A stretch of 64,000 bases of DNA, from assembly GCF_035594125.1 (NCBI RefSeq), contig NC_087157.1:5107501-5171500 (forward strand), given 5' to 3'. Shown in pieces: positions 1 to 15,253 of the stretch. A program made the position numbers and the translations under genes. The notes beneath the pieces were generated by a model. It was not told the DNA's origin. It worked only from the letters and a program-made list of their open reading frames with translations, and did no database searches. Numbering within the stretch: the stretch's first letter is position 1; each line of letters opens with the position of its first letter. This stretch comes from Scylla paramamosain (lineage: Eukaryota > Arthropoda > Malacostraca > Decapoda > Portunidae).

Positions 1-86
1 GGAAGAGGAAGAGGAGGAAACAAAAGACTGGGATAAAAGAGCCTAACGATGAGAAAGTCAGAAAGAGGGAAAAGTAACGAAACCTT

Positions 87-90
<4 letters not shown>

Positions 91-178
<88 letters not shown>

Positions 179-228
179 CTGAAAGTGAGAAATAGTGTTG
201 GTCGGTAGATGTTGAGAGCTTATAAAGT

Positions 229-312
<84 letters not shown>

Positions 313-390
313 AAAAATTCAGCGCCACACGTTCACTTCCTACAGCAGGAGACGAGACAAACTCACCGGAAGCTCGTTTCAGCATCACCA

Positions 391-461
<71 letters not shown>
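91..461. repeat. (GA)n and two (CT)n tracts
   Basis: (AG)n at 91-174, (CT)n at 232-309 and (CT)n at 394-461, all nearly pure. A (GA) tract followed by (CT) tracts on one strand can pair as an inverted repeat. Confidence 0.95.
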
Positions 462-462
<1 letters not shown>

Positions 463-516
463 GGTACCCTCGTTGTTGTAAGATGATACCTCGTCAGATA
501 GGATGTTAGGTTGTGT

Positions 517-567
517 CTCCTCCTTCTCCTCCTCCTCCTCTTCCTCCTCCTCCTCCCTCTTCCCCCC
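517..567. repeat. (CCT)n-rich pyrimidine tract
   Basis: Imperfect CTC repeats interrupted by CTT and a run of seven C residues. Confidence 0.8.
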
Positions 568-655
568 CATCACTCCATTACTAAGAATCCCCAGAAGCGA
601 CATAGATGAACTCTAACATTTGCAACAGTGTCCCTATGGAGGCGATGGGAGAGTC

Positions 656-1043
<388 letters not shown>

Positions 1044-1046
<3 letters not shown>

Positions 1047-1485
1047 AATTACGTTCAACATGGTGGAGGGAACCTAAGCTTACCGGACTAAGCTGACCTT
1101 GAAGCCACGCCAGTCCCTCCACTGCTGTTCACGTTTTCTAACAATTCTTTTTATACCTATGACATTTTTACTCACATTCCCGTAAGCTGATTTTCAAAAA
1201 TATCAACAAAACAGCAATACAGTTATGAAAGTAATAACTTGAAAAAGATGCTGGAACAAGTATTGTATATAATTTTTATAAACACAGGTCACTTGCTCCC
1301 GTAACGCATCTGCCGGAGACCTCGCAAGTGTCGCCTGTCATAGTGATGCACCTAGGTAATTAATTTATCGTTATTTTCCACAATTTTTCTGGAGAGTTAA
1401 TGTTTTGATAGTATTACTGCTTCCGTATTACCTCCGAAATCCGCTTACGGCAAGGCTGACTGATGATGTGAAGGAAAGTATCGTT

Positions 1486-1488
<3 letters not shown>
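1044..1488. other. unique AT-rich DNA, no gene seen
   Basis: No long frame, splice-bounded exon or repeat could be recognised here. Confidence 0.6.

Positions 1489-1575
<87 letters not shown>
1489..1575. repeat. (TA)n dinucleotide tract
   Basis: About 43 uninterrupted AT units; self-complementary and able to extrude as a cruciform. Confidence 0.95.
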
Positions 1576-1576
<1 letters not shown>

Positions 1577-1650
1577 CTAAGTGAAGCGGCAAAAGCAGTG
1601 TGAGTGAACCGATGAATTGCCACAGAGGCTCGGGTTCAGAAACGCCTTGC

Positions 1651-1810
1651 TGTCTCACCACGACTATTTTCAGAAGCCACAGAGATGAATGGTTGGGTTC
1701 TCAAGACTGTTTCATCTTTCGATAATGTAGAAACTGTTGATCTGTCACTAGAATCGTAAAAACACTCTCAGAAACCCATGCAGCTTCAACTAGAGCCTTT
1801 TGAAAATGGA
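1651..1810 (+). repeat. dispersed repeat family, copy A
   Basis: This diverged copy shares ordered blocks with 30191-30350: cacgactattt, agagatga, a tcaaga segment, gataatgtag/taataatgtag, tcactagaat, cttcaacta and ccttttgaaa. No coding frame is preserved. Confidence 0.6.
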
Positions 1811-2104
1811 GGAGGTGCGGCAAGAATAGGTCCAGAGAAGCCTCCTCCACAGGCAGGAGCGAGAGAGAGAGAGACTGGAGAGTGACTTCTACATCAGCCC
1901 GGCCTACTGTGACTATAGTAACTGCGTGTGTCAGTTGCCATGGTTACTATATATGGCTACTGACATCCGGGTAACTGTAAAACTCCGGTCAAGACAATCC
2001 ATCTCTACACTCTCATTGGCGTTCTTCAATAGGTGATTTAATTAATAAATGAAGCTTAATTGACAGAGACGAGGAACGTCATTCTCCTGCCTCGGTGATG
2101 AAAT

Positions 2105-2155
2105 CTTCTTCTTCTTCTTCTTCTTCTTCTTCTTCTTCTTCTTCTTCTTCTTCTT

Positions 2156-2253
<98 letters not shown>

Positions 2254-2350
2254 GAGGAGGAGGAGGAGGAGGAGGAGGAGGAGGAGGAGGAGGAGGAGGA
2301 GGAGGAGGAGGAGGAGGAGGAGGAGGAGGAGGAGGAGGAGGAGGAGGAGG
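2105..2350. repeat. four-block trinucleotide array CTT-ATT-AGT-AGG
   Basis: (CTT)n at 2105-2183, (ATT)n to 2214, (AGT)n to 2252 and (AGG)n to 2350, joined without spacer. Each block differs from its neighbour by one base of the unit. Confidence 0.95.
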
Positions 2351-2452
2351 ATTACCACCATCATCACTATGATCCACAGTATTACAGAGTGTAATGGAAG
2401 GTAAAAATACCTCCTTTTTCCTTCCTTTTTACCTGATGATCGAAAGTGAAAC

Positions 2453-2453
<1 letters not shown>

Positions 2454-2494
<41 letters not shown>
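2454..2494. repeat. (AAAT)n tract
   Basis: About ten AAAT units in an AT-rich context. Confidence 0.9.
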
Positions 2495-2495
<1 letters not shown>

Positions 2496-3791
2496 GCAAA
2501 CATATAAAAAAATGAAATAAAGTTCTTATGAATAAACGCTAATTCTATTTTTGTTTCGCTTTCAACCTGTCAGTAAACACAAAGGAAAGGGAAGTGTTCC
2601 GAGACAGCAGACACAAATGCTAACTATGGACTTGTAAATTAACTGTATAGGTTAAAGTAGAGATATTGTTGCCAGACGACACACGCAACACTGAACTGCT
2701 GTCCTCTCAATAACGCACGAGTATCGGATATACATATGCCTTTATCAGTCTTCGGTTAGATATTCCGGGATGTGCAGCGCTGGCCAGGAGTCAATTAACC
2801 TGCCGCCCTCAATATCACTGCGCTTCACGTGATCCCTCAGGCCGACCTTCGGTCTGCTGCCAATCTCCTTGTGAGGCCTCGTGCTTCAAGTTCGTGGCAC
2901 ATCAAGGAACTCCAGTTTGAGGGAAAGGCTTGATACAATGGAAGTGAGTGCGGGGGGTTACTACACAGCTGACCACAACTGTACCTACATGCTGCGTGTA
3001 ACAGCTGCCTTTCATCATTTCTGAGAATGTCGTATCACCGCAATACTCTCAGCACGAGAGAGAGCGTGTGGCCTGCTCGTCACTCGTGTCGTCCGTTATT
3101 ATTATTATTACTTTTTTTCTTAGTTGCTCTTGAGTAAGTCATTAAAGGTCGTTGTCCTTTCTTCAGTGTAAAATTAAAATAATCTTGACGGATCCCTGAC
3201 GTCTATAAATGCACATATATCTACAAGCAAAGCAGGAAAGCATACTTTTCTCAAAAAAAAAAAAAAATATGATGCATACCTCCAGAGGAAATAATAGAGC
3301 ACTGATGGAGCAAATCATGCAGTATCAATGTGGTGCAGGCTTTTGTTCCCCGACACACGTTTGGTTAACATTTTAAGCGAAAATTGTGTATTAGATGGAA
3401 CAAACTCAAAGCAGAATTCATCAACAATACAGACAATGGCTATTCAGTTACTTCAAAATGAAAGTGAGCCCCAAACCTTAAACGTGAACAATATTTTACT
3501 GTGTTCTGGGAAGGACAAAACCACTGTAGCAAGTAATGGGTGAGAGACTGCTCAAAGCAAGCGCGAAAAAAAACACAAACAAAGCTGATCATTTGGTGGA
3601 ATTATAATACAGAAAGCGCCAACGATCACAGTGTTCAGTCAGCAGAGAGTGAATGTTCACGCCACAAACCAGGCAGCGGACAGTGTGGGCCCTCAAATAT
3701 TCCTCGTGGACAAAGACACGCAATGTATCTTTCTTTATGACACTCAAACCTCAAGTGGCAGAGATACGCTTCCAATACTGCTGGAATACTA

Positions 3792-3796
<5 letters not shown>
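2495..3796. other. unique DNA, no gene seen
   Basis: Two plus-strand frames (3328-3543 and 3540-3740) have ordinary composition but no recognisable motif. A run of 14 A residues lies near 3254. Confidence 0.55.

Positions 3797-3884
<88 letters not shown>
3797..3884. repeat. (CT)n tract
   Basis: Pure TC repeat of about 44 units, followed by 130 bp of pyrimidine-rich DNA. Confidence 0.95.
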
Positions 3885-3888
<4 letters not shown>

Positions 3889-4399
3889 CGCTAACATTCC
3901 CTTTAGCAGACTTCTCAACCTCTTAACCCTTTCTGTTCTTCCTCTTTCCCTCAGTCCTATCTTCCTTCACCTCCAACCCTTCTTTTCCTTTACTTCTATC
4001 ACTTCCTCCCATTCCTCCTCTTCGTGCTAAGGGTCATCACGACATAAACAACATCCTATTCCCTTTACTATACCTCTCTAACCACAAACCTCCAACTTCC
4101 TGAACCAGAGACCTTGATGGCAGGAATAATGGTCAAGTATGTGAAGGGTTCCCGCCCTGGCCAAGACTTAGAGTTGACACGAAGGCAATTTGGAGGTACT
4201 AAGGGAGTGAAGGGAGGTGTGTGTGGTGTGTGTGTGGGGGGGATGTAGGAGTGGGTGTTTGGGTAGGCATGTTCTGTGTATCCATGTCCTTCCTAGCGTT
4301 AATTAAGTGTTGTTGCAGCTGCCTCTCGCGCCTCCGCTCATTAGCATCGCCTGAACACCGCCGTCCCCTGCGCTGCTTACCTTGTCGCCGACCAAAACT

Positions 4400-4915
<516 letters not shown>

Positions 4916-5236
4916 TAAAAAACAGTAAAATGGCACCCAGGATTCATGTAGACATCTTTTCCTGACCTGCATCAATTAATTCCCTGAAAGGAGCCTAATA
5001 ATTACATCAGCATAATAGAATACAAAATTAAAGACCAGTGTACCCAAGCAGCTGCAGAATTAATGCTCCACAGAACGCCAAGTAATGCATTCAACCTTTT
5101 CTCGAAAGAATAATAATAAGCTTCAACCAGAAAAGCGTATAAAAATGTGAGATTTTCATCCATAATCGACAGCGCGTGTAAAACTCTTCGGTAAAATAAC
5201 TAAGGTCTCGACAATTTTACTGACGTGGTTGTTCTT

Positions 5237-5720
5237 TCATATGCAGAGTACTGTAAAATAAAAGAGAATTGGACATCAGCTATTTACGACCACAGTAAAA
5301 ATTGTCTTAAAAATATGATGTCTTTTGTCCAATATTCAAACTAATGTTAAAATCGTTTACGTGGTCACTGAAAATGAAAAAAAAATAAATAAAATAAAAT
5401 AAAATAAATAAATAAATAAATAAATAATAAAAAAAATAAGATGTCAAGTTTTTATGACTATAGTACAAAAGTGATGTAAATAATGGAGTTCTTTAGTATT
5501 CATAGTACTGTTAAAATCGTTTGTACGGATACAGGAAATAAAAGAGAATAAGGTGTTAAGTATTTATGATTGCATTAGAAAAGTGCGTTAAAAATATAAA
5601 GTCCCTTAATATATTCAGAGTACTGTTAAAACCGTCTGCACGGACGTAGAGAATAAAAGATAAAAGCATATTAAATATATATGACTAGTAAGATTGTGCC
5701 TTTAAAGATATGGTGATTAC
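5237..5720 (+). repeat. old tandem repeat, about four units of about 120 bp
   Basis: Units start near 5240, 5330, 5497 and 5617. The common core is attcagagtactgttaaaa, then tcgt-tgcacgga, gaataaaagagaataa, a tttatgact segment, and an end near ttaaaaatat. The second unit holds an (AAAT)n expansion (5380-5440). Units are well diverged and AT-rich, with no conserved frame. Confidence 0.6.
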
Positions 5721-6357
5721 GAGAGGCGAAAATGTTAATATTTTTCATTTATGTGGATTTATTTATATTCAGTAGTGTGAGATGATGGAGTAATAGATTA
5801 CTCTTCAATTAAAGTGTGGCTTTCTACGTTTTCTTCGATTTAAACCGGTATTAATGTAAGGAGAAAAATCTACCATTAGTTGGGTTTTAATCTCATCCTT
5901 TGATAACCTTTGTTTGCTGGCCTGCCTGACTGCCTCTTTGTTCCCGTAGACTATTTGCATTTCCTTATTTGTTGCCATCACCTAATTCAAGAAACTGCAC
6001 CAAGATAGAGAAGAATTTGTAAAGAGAACATCCAACCACCCACCCAACCACCCACTCAACCACACACACACAATCATCCTCATTACCTTACTCTCCCCTC
6101 TCCTCCTCCTCCTACTCTTCCTTCTCCTCCTCCTCCTCCTCATAATCATAACCATCATCAACCTATCATCCCTAAAGGAAGCAGAATCATGTCCACATTA
6201 CAGCTGGGAATTTTCAATGAAGACAGCGACACTTTCTGCAGCGAACACGTGTTAAACAGCCGCCCGGGGAGTGAGGGTGAATACGTAAGAGGGAAAGAGA
6301 GGCAGAAAGAAGGTAAGATTGCTGTCAATAATTTCTAGTCACATGGGAAGGAAGTGT

Positions 6358-6775
6358 TTTAAGCTACGATATGAAAAATACTGTGTCCATTATTGTATAT
6401 ATGCATGTATGTATGTCCAGGAGAGAGCATGTATGGATTTTGTTGATTAGTACGGATTTGTTAGAAGAGTCATATTATACACATATACGTAAGACCGTGA
6501 TACATAAAAGTGGTGTAAGTTACCGTATGAGAAATAGTGTCTTAAGTATTGGAAAAGTAAATCTAGAGTACGACTTATCTAAATTCAGTAGTATGGATTT
6601 GTTTGAAGATTCATATTATGTACATACACGTAAAACTGTGATACATGTGTTGTGAGCTATGGTGGTGTATCCATTATTGGGAAAGTAAATCTGGGGCAGA
6701 ACTTACGTATATAAATTCAATTGTGTGGAGTATGGATTGGTTTGAGGATTTATAATATACATATACGCAAAACTT
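6358..6775 (+). repeat. tandem repeat, three units of about 125-155 bp
   Basis: Units start near 6358, 6513 and 6653. Shared blocks are taccgtatgagaaat/tacgatatgaaaaat, gtgtcc-att-attg, tatggattTgtt(t/a)ga, gattcatattat and acatacacgtaaaac. Part of two units is open in one frame (6371-6655), so the peptide repeats SYYTHIRKTVIH / SYYVHTRKTVIH; the third unit breaks the frame, so this is probably not a gene. Confidence 0.6.
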
Positions 6776-7330
6776 ATGTATGAGGCATTCTCGTTTATGA
6801 AAAAATGTCATTGAAAATTATTGTGATCAATTTATAGAGAAAATTGAAAAAGATATTAATAGAAATGGAAGATTTACAATTTTGATTCTGAAAACTTACA
6901 CCAGAATATATAAACACTCCAATAAATATATTTCAAGGTTAAAGATAAAATAAGGAATGAGAAATATATATAAAAAACAAGAACAGTAAATATAACACAA
7001 ATAATTAAATGATTTCTTTGAGTGGCAAACATTGATCAACACAACATACTCGTACAGGGAAATATTTATCACACACGCGCTGTCCTCCAGTGAGCAGGTA
7101 AATAACAACCTGCACCAGCCCGGCGGCGTGAACACCAATCAAATTTATGGACGCAGTTACTCATTCATATACTTTGTTAATTGTCGCCTTTCAATTGTTA
7201 CAAATGTTTTCTATTATATCCACGACAAGAGATTTTTTTTTTATTTGTATTAAATTTTTTTGTCAATAATTTCTTATTTATGTATTTATTTAACTTTGTA
7301 ATCATTATCAGTATTATCATTATTGTTATT

Positions 7331-7332
7331 AG

Positions 7333-7394
<62 letters not shown>

Positions 7395-7468
7395 TTACTA
7401 CTACTACAACAACTACTACCACCACTACTACTACTACTACTTGTGTGTGTGTGTGTGTGTGTGTGTGA
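7331..7468. repeat. (ACT)n followed by (GT)n
   Basis: ACT units with a few interruptions to 7440, then 14 GT units. Confidence 0.95.
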
Positions 7469-9290
7469 CATGACCGTGCCATTTACCATAACACGAGTAG
7501 TATCATCCCCCACAGTGACAGACAGTCCCATGCTACACAGGGACGCCTTCCACCTGAGTAATGCATTCGTACTCTACATCACCGTCACTCTAATTATAGA
7601 GAAGATTAATATTCACACAAGTATTAATTGTTACTTAATAAGAATGGCGGTACAATAGGAAATTACTACATTAAAGCGGGTTATCTTGGCGGGCGATGTA
7701 TTATGTACGCCCTTACGCTACGGATAGGCAACAACACAGCCTTTCCGCGGCGGCTGTCATTAGAGTATTACCTTCATGACATAGCACAGTCTACAACAGT
7801 CAACGCAGACGCTTACCCTTCAAGAACAACAGAAAATATTTGGCACCATTTGATCATATCCAGCACTTATATGAATTCAGAGTTAATCAAATATCGGTGG
7901 TGGTGGGGTTCATTTCTAATCTGGTTTATATCTCCTACTAAGATCAAGCTCTCTTTGTGACACCTCAGCTTTTTCTTGTAATTCATAACTCTCTTCCATG
8001 ACTAATGGGGATTATGGTTATGTCTTGTAAATAACATCAGATTCTTTATATACGTATCGCCTTTCTCGTTTGCTGTTACGCTGACCTTTGTAGTAATGCT
8101 GTCAATATGCGTTATATATTTACTGTGCGTGGCGGTGTCGTGTCTTCCTGTCGACTCCCTTGGTGATTTTTCCGTCAATACAATATTATCATTCGTAAAA
8201 TCTAAAAAGCATCTAGTAATATTCTCCTTCATTCCTTATTCCGTAATGGCTTTAAAAATCCACACTCCTGGGTATGCTGCAATTTTTTTCTTCCCTCATT
8301 TATCATGTAACTTCCCCAATAACATTCCACCCACACGTTTTCCCCACAAAATTCATCCCCCTCGTAATAAATTAGGTTAAGGAAATTAATCTTGGTGGGA
8401 GTTGTCTTAAGTGTCATTTTTAAGGAGGAATGTTCGTTGGCGGAATTCGCACAGAAGTGGTCATAGTAATGGCTCAAACCATACTTGCGTTTTATGCCTA
8501 GAGGGCTGGATCACCTGCTTTATTCTATGTGGCTGATGTAAGGCTGGGTGATTCCTAACTTCATTTAAGTCTTTGGTTAATCAACTGTGTAAGTGGGAAT
8601 GTATAAGAAAAGTTTGTATATATTACCTGCTATGCTAATGGAACGATAAATGCTGAAGTTTTCTGGCCTCCCTTCTTACACAGCAATATTACTACTGCAT
8701 TGCATTTTAATTCACGGCTGTCCGACGCGTGAATAGAGAAAATTAGTTAATGTGCTCCAAACCTACTGTACATTTTTGCATCTTTCAGTATAGCCCCATT
8801 TTCTCCTGTGGTTTTCAACTATTTTCTACTCGTATCTCAAAGGGCAGATTCTCAGCTGTTCCTAATTACGGACCAAAATGCTATCCAATGACATTTGATG
8901 CTCTGTTTTGTTCTGATTTTCGAGAAAATTCTTATATTTCTTTGTAAAATTTTTCTCATTTCCTTTCCTTTTGATGAGAGGATTCAACACCTGTCTTAAG
9001 AGGTAATTTGAGGTAAAGATTTTAAGAATTTCTCCCTCAAGACTTCTTAGCGTTATATTCATAGTTACATTTTATCCATGTGATTGTGTTTTGTTAATTA
9101 GTTTATTCATTATGTTCAATACACTAATTTAATTTTACTTTACCTTAATTTACATATTCATGAGTTGAATAAGAAAATTACTTTGTATCTCTACTCCTTC
9201 CTTTATGTACAGTTTCAGCTACCACTGTAGTCATGATTGTCAATTAATGATTCTGAAGTGGAAACAAACACGCCTACACGCACATAAGAG

Positions 9291-9295
<5 letters not shown>
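7469..9295. other. unique AT-rich DNA, no gene seen
   Basis: Several short frames on both strands (for example 7628-7960 plus, 8229-8477 minus) have no recognised domain and no convincing splice borders. Confidence 0.55.

Positions 9296-9355
<60 letters not shown>
9296..9355. repeat. (CT)n tract
   Basis: About 30 pure CT units. Confidence 0.95.
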
Positions 9356-9361
<6 letters not shown>

Positions 9362-9771
9362 TGAAAGACGACACCGTGTAACTGTCACGCACAACACTGC
9401 CATGAATATTGAGTACAGCACAGCTACATTTATTTGTCGCGCATCACGGTGAATTTGAATGCTGGTTTTTCTTTCAGTACATCCTCTGATGTTCTTTCTG
9501 GACCCGAGTTACTTTAAAATCTTAAAAAAAAAAAAAAAGGAATCTTGTCAAGCGCGTTCGTAATATTAATATTCTCGTAAAGCGTGGTATCAGCACAGAC
9601 CACACCAGTCTTTACAACGTGTAAAATCTCTTTTTAATGCATTCTGAGGCATAAGTTAGGTCACCCCGAGCGGAGCAGCCACAACAGCACTGCGGCCAAG
9701 TGTAATGAACCTGGGCTGCCGCAACGCGTGGAGTCTTCACGAGAAGTGCGAAAAAAATAACGTTAATTATG

Positions 9772-11447
<1,676 letters not shown>

Positions 11448-11692
11448 CAAGTTCCAGCCACTCATCATGCATTTCTTAATCTTTCTTATTTTTTTCATCC
11501 CTTCCATTATGAACACGGGAGACGGAACATTGTCACTCATCAATACTACAAAGGACGTCACCTGGCATATAGTGAATATTAATATTTTTACGACCTCACC
11601 CATGTGTCTCAACAACCTTCCTTTCTTCGCCATTAAACCTTCAAGAGAGCCTCGAATTCACTATCTGACCATTACTTTCTAATTACATACAT

Positions 11693-11694
<2 letters not shown>

Positions 11695-11785
<91 letters not shown>

Positions 11786-12330
11786 AGAGAAATTGTGTTT
11801 GATGCTTTGGGTACTCCTCCTCCTCCTCCTCTTCCTCCTGGTATCTCTTCTTTCTGTATTTTCTTTTCTTCCTCCTCCTCTTTCTCCTGGCGTTAGTTCT
11901 TCTCCATGTATTCATAAGTGATCCTTCTCTTCTTATTTCTCTTCTTTCTGGTATTTGTTCTTCCTGTGTATTTCTTTTCTTCTTATTCCTCTTCCTGTCA
12001 CTTCTTTTTTCAAGGTATATATTCCTTCTATTTCACTTTTTCTTCTTCATCTTCATTTTCATCATCATCATCATCATCATCATCATCTTGGTGTTGTTGT
12101 TGTTTTAGTTGTTATTATTGTTGTTTTTTTTGGACTGTTGTTTTTGATAGTGTTGTTGCTGTTGCTGTTGTTGTTGTTGTTGTCGTTGCTGTTCTTTTTC
12201 TTCATCCTCTTCTTCTACCTCCCAACACGACCTTCACTACCTACCGTAATCCCCCTTCTCCACCACCACCATCAACACCACCACCACCACCATCACCACC
12301 ACCACCACCACCACCGCCGCAGCAGGAAAA
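11695..12330. repeat. (AG)n followed by mixed pyrimidine trinucleotides
   Basis: (AG)45 at 11695-11784, then 540 bp of imperfect CTC, CTT, CAT, TGT and CCA units. The frames here are low-complexity peptides (His, Ser, Val and Pro runs). Confidence 0.85.
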
Positions 12331-12767
12331 TAAAAACATACGCGATCCTACCTCCACTGCCAAACCTCATATCGGGCAGCACCACCACCACCATTACGTG
12401 TAGTGCGCCTCTCATATCACGTGATGGGCAGCGGGCGCCCACGCAAACACCATAAAGAGGGGCGGCGTTAGGAGCAACTCACCTCGTAAACCCGAATTCC
12501 TTCCCCATTTTCCCCTTTCCTCCCCGTTAACTCCTTCAGTTTCTTCATCTTTATCACGGTCCTTCATTGGTTTGTTGGTTTCTCCCTTGCTCATGTTTTT
12601 TTTTATTGTTTTTTATTGTTTTCAAGGGTGTCTTTTTTATTTTTATTCGTTGTCTTGTTCTCTTGATATATTGATGTTATGTTGAGTTTTTAGGGTAGGT
12701 CTTGTTTAGGATTCGTCGCAAGATATTTATTTTTTTATGTCTTGTTTGATTTTGTGAAGGGTTGAAG

Positions 12768-12770
<3 letters not shown>

Positions 12771-12859
<89 letters not shown>

Positions 12860-12962
12860 TTCCCAAGTCTCTTTGTCGTTCAGTAAAACACGTTTGTCTC
12901 GCTTATTGTTTTCTTCCATTCTTTCCTCACTGGACAGACACACACACACACACACACACACA
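12771..12962. repeat. (TG)n and convergent (CA)n
   Basis: (TG)44 at 12771-12858, 78 bp, then (CA)13 at 12937-12962. The two tracts are complementary in inverted orientation. Confidence 0.9.
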
Positions 12963-14960
12963 CCATTTCACAGACACCCCATGGGGCGACATAAATCCCT
13001 CAGCCATGTTGTTGTTTTTTTTTTTTTAAGCCTACCTCGGTCACCCTTTGGGGAAAAAAATGAATAAAACCAGGATAGAGGGTGAGGGAGGGGAAAAAAA
13101 AACATTAATTTAGGCACTAACTCACACGTTATTAGCTACATCACCATCACCATCACCATCACCACCACACCTTCTTCTCTCTAACTTTGCAACTCGAGTC
13201 TTTTCTTCCCCATTCCACCTAACCCCGTTCCTTCCTCTTCCTCTCTCCACCTAAGTGTCCCTTCCTATTACCCTCTCCACCTTACTCTTTTCTTTCCCTC
13301 TCTCGAGTCCCCAGTCTCTTCTTCCCTTCCCCACTTCATTCAGTTTCATCTTCCCCTCTTTACCTAATCTCGTCGCTTCCTCTTTTTTCTCTCTCTACCT
13401 AACCTAGTTTCTTCCTCTTTCCCTTTCCTTTCTCTCCTGCTAACTTCTTCTCTTCCTCTTCCTCTCTTTACCAAAACTTCTCCACAAAGGCTCCCAAAGA
13501 TGCAGGAGTCACGCCGCACCTTGGCAAACTACCACCATATGCTTTTCGATTTAAAGGAAAAGTTTCATCGCCTGAGCATATTCCCTTCCAGACTTACTTT
13601 AGCCGGCGCGCGATCCTTGGCAGTCAACACAAGGGGGACTGACTCTGCAGTGCTTCCTGCATTCCTTCCTGAATTCCTTATCCCAAAAGGAATTCAAGGT
13701 CAAAGGGGAAGATAAATATGATGAAGAAGAAAGACTGAGGAGGAGGAGAGGAACGCAAGAAAATGGGGTCAGAAGAAAACGAGAGTATTGGATTTGTAGT
13801 CAGCAGGGAATAGTATGTTAATTTAGTTACATGTACGTTACCTGCTCAAGGAAGAGACTCTACGCATTCCACACATCGCTAACTAGTAATGTAAGCATAG
13901 CATGGAAGCCATACATAGAACACTCGCCATTTCTCCCCTTGCCTTTTTTTTTTTTTACCCTAATTTTCATCTTCCTTACACATCTTCCTTACATATCTTC
14001 TCTATTCTCATTACAACCACCTTTCCTTCTGAAACTTTTATTTTCACCACTTCAATACTTTTAAATATTTCACCCTTGTCTTCGTCGCACGTCCACAAGG
14101 GAAACTGAGAACATAATATCTGCAGTTAAAAATAGATATGGAAATTTTTGTAAGACACTTCGTTATCTATTAACGAGACGAGTGACTAAACAAACGAATA
14201 TTTAATCAGTAAACACTAAATTAAATGACTGACTGCATACATATGAATAATAAATAACTACTGAGAATATGAAAAAGCTAAATATATATAATCACAGAAG
14301 ACGTCGAGGAACAGAAACAGAGCAGGTAACTAAGAGAGGTTAACAATTGTCTTGGGAGGAGCGAAGAATTGCGTAAACGACAAGGCAGAGTGAAGCCACC
14401 AATCCTCTTAGACAAATAATAAAAAGTGGATATAGGTGGAGTACCGGACCTGCACCACCTGGCGAGCGTGGGATCGTGTGAATGTCAAGGTGAAGGTGCC
14501 GCATCTCCAGCCACTGCGGAATGCATGGATGGAGAAGATGTGGACTGTCTTTTGAGAAGCGGTGGAGGTGTAGGTGTAGAAGAGGAAGGAAGCTGGTGGA
14601 GGAGAGCGGTGAACAGGTAAGTGCAGGATTGGAACAGAGATGGTAGAGAAGAATGGTGAAAATGCGGGTGTAGGAGAGGATCAGAGCTGCTATAGAAGAT
14701 GGACGAAACAGTCACTCTTACTTTGGAACACCTGACGGCTTTAATTATGGTCAGTCTTATGGTTCGTATTCCGCGGCAATTTGTTCTGACTACTTTTGAT
14801 TAGCGGAAGTGGAAGACAATGAAGTTTTCGAAGGGTTTTTTGAAGAAGTTTATCAGGAATATTTATCATCAAATGGGAAAGAAAAGCATCCGTGGTAACC
14901 AAAATATTTTTCCCGGTGGCCTTTGACAATCCTAATTAGAAGACAAAGCGTTTAAGAATA
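12963..14960. other. pyrimidine-rich then unique DNA
   Basis: (CAT/CAC) units at 13139-13166 and pyrimidine-rich DNA at 13195-13470. A plus-strand frame at 14426-14620 reads into a consensus donor, AACAG|GTAAGTG (14616/14617), but no acceptor or family was recognised. Confidence 0.5.
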
Positions 14961-15135
14961 CGCTTTGTTCTCTCATCAAAACTGTTTTCAAAGGCAATGG
15001 AGAAGATTACTCGGATTCCCACGGGTGATTTTCTCATTAGTGATACAGAATCCTCGTCAAACTATTACCAAAATCATTAACATACCCTTGAAAATCCCAA
15101 TAATTTCCAAACGAGCTTGTTAAAATCAACTAAAA
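14961..15135 (+). repeat. dispersed repeat family, copy B
   Basis: The copy begins tctcatcaaaactgttttca and shares the order of blocks with the copy at 34911: tctcatca, aaaggcaa, gatacagaatc/gatgcataatc, aaatcat, cttgaaaa, atttcca and cctgttaaaa-like ends. The internal part is duplicated just downstream. Confidence 0.55.
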
Positions 15136-15253
15136 TAAGATGCAAAAATATTTAAAACTATAACTGTAAAATCAGAAAAATACTCTTGAGAACTCCAATA
15201 ACCTCAACTGGAGCCTGCTCAAATCAGCTTAAATAAGACGGAAATATGTTTCA
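15070..15253 (+). repeat. two-unit tandem duplication of about 100 bp
   Basis: The unit at 15070-15153 (aaaatcattaacatacccttg and on, to aaatattta) recurs at 15170-15253 (aaaatcagaaaaatactctt to aaatatgttt). Ordered matches include cttga(a/g)aa, ccaataa, aactgg/aacgag, aaatca and aataaga. It extends dispersed copy B. Confidence 0.55.

Noticed and set aside
2760..2930. Possible similarity to 34310-34450 (cacatcaaaggag / cacatcaaggaac)
   Set aside because: Matching blocks are short and occur in a different order, so common ancestry is not supported by eye.
13640..13710. Small palindrome around gaattcctt/aaggaattc
   Set aside because: Nine-base arms with a short loop are expected by chance in this much sequence.
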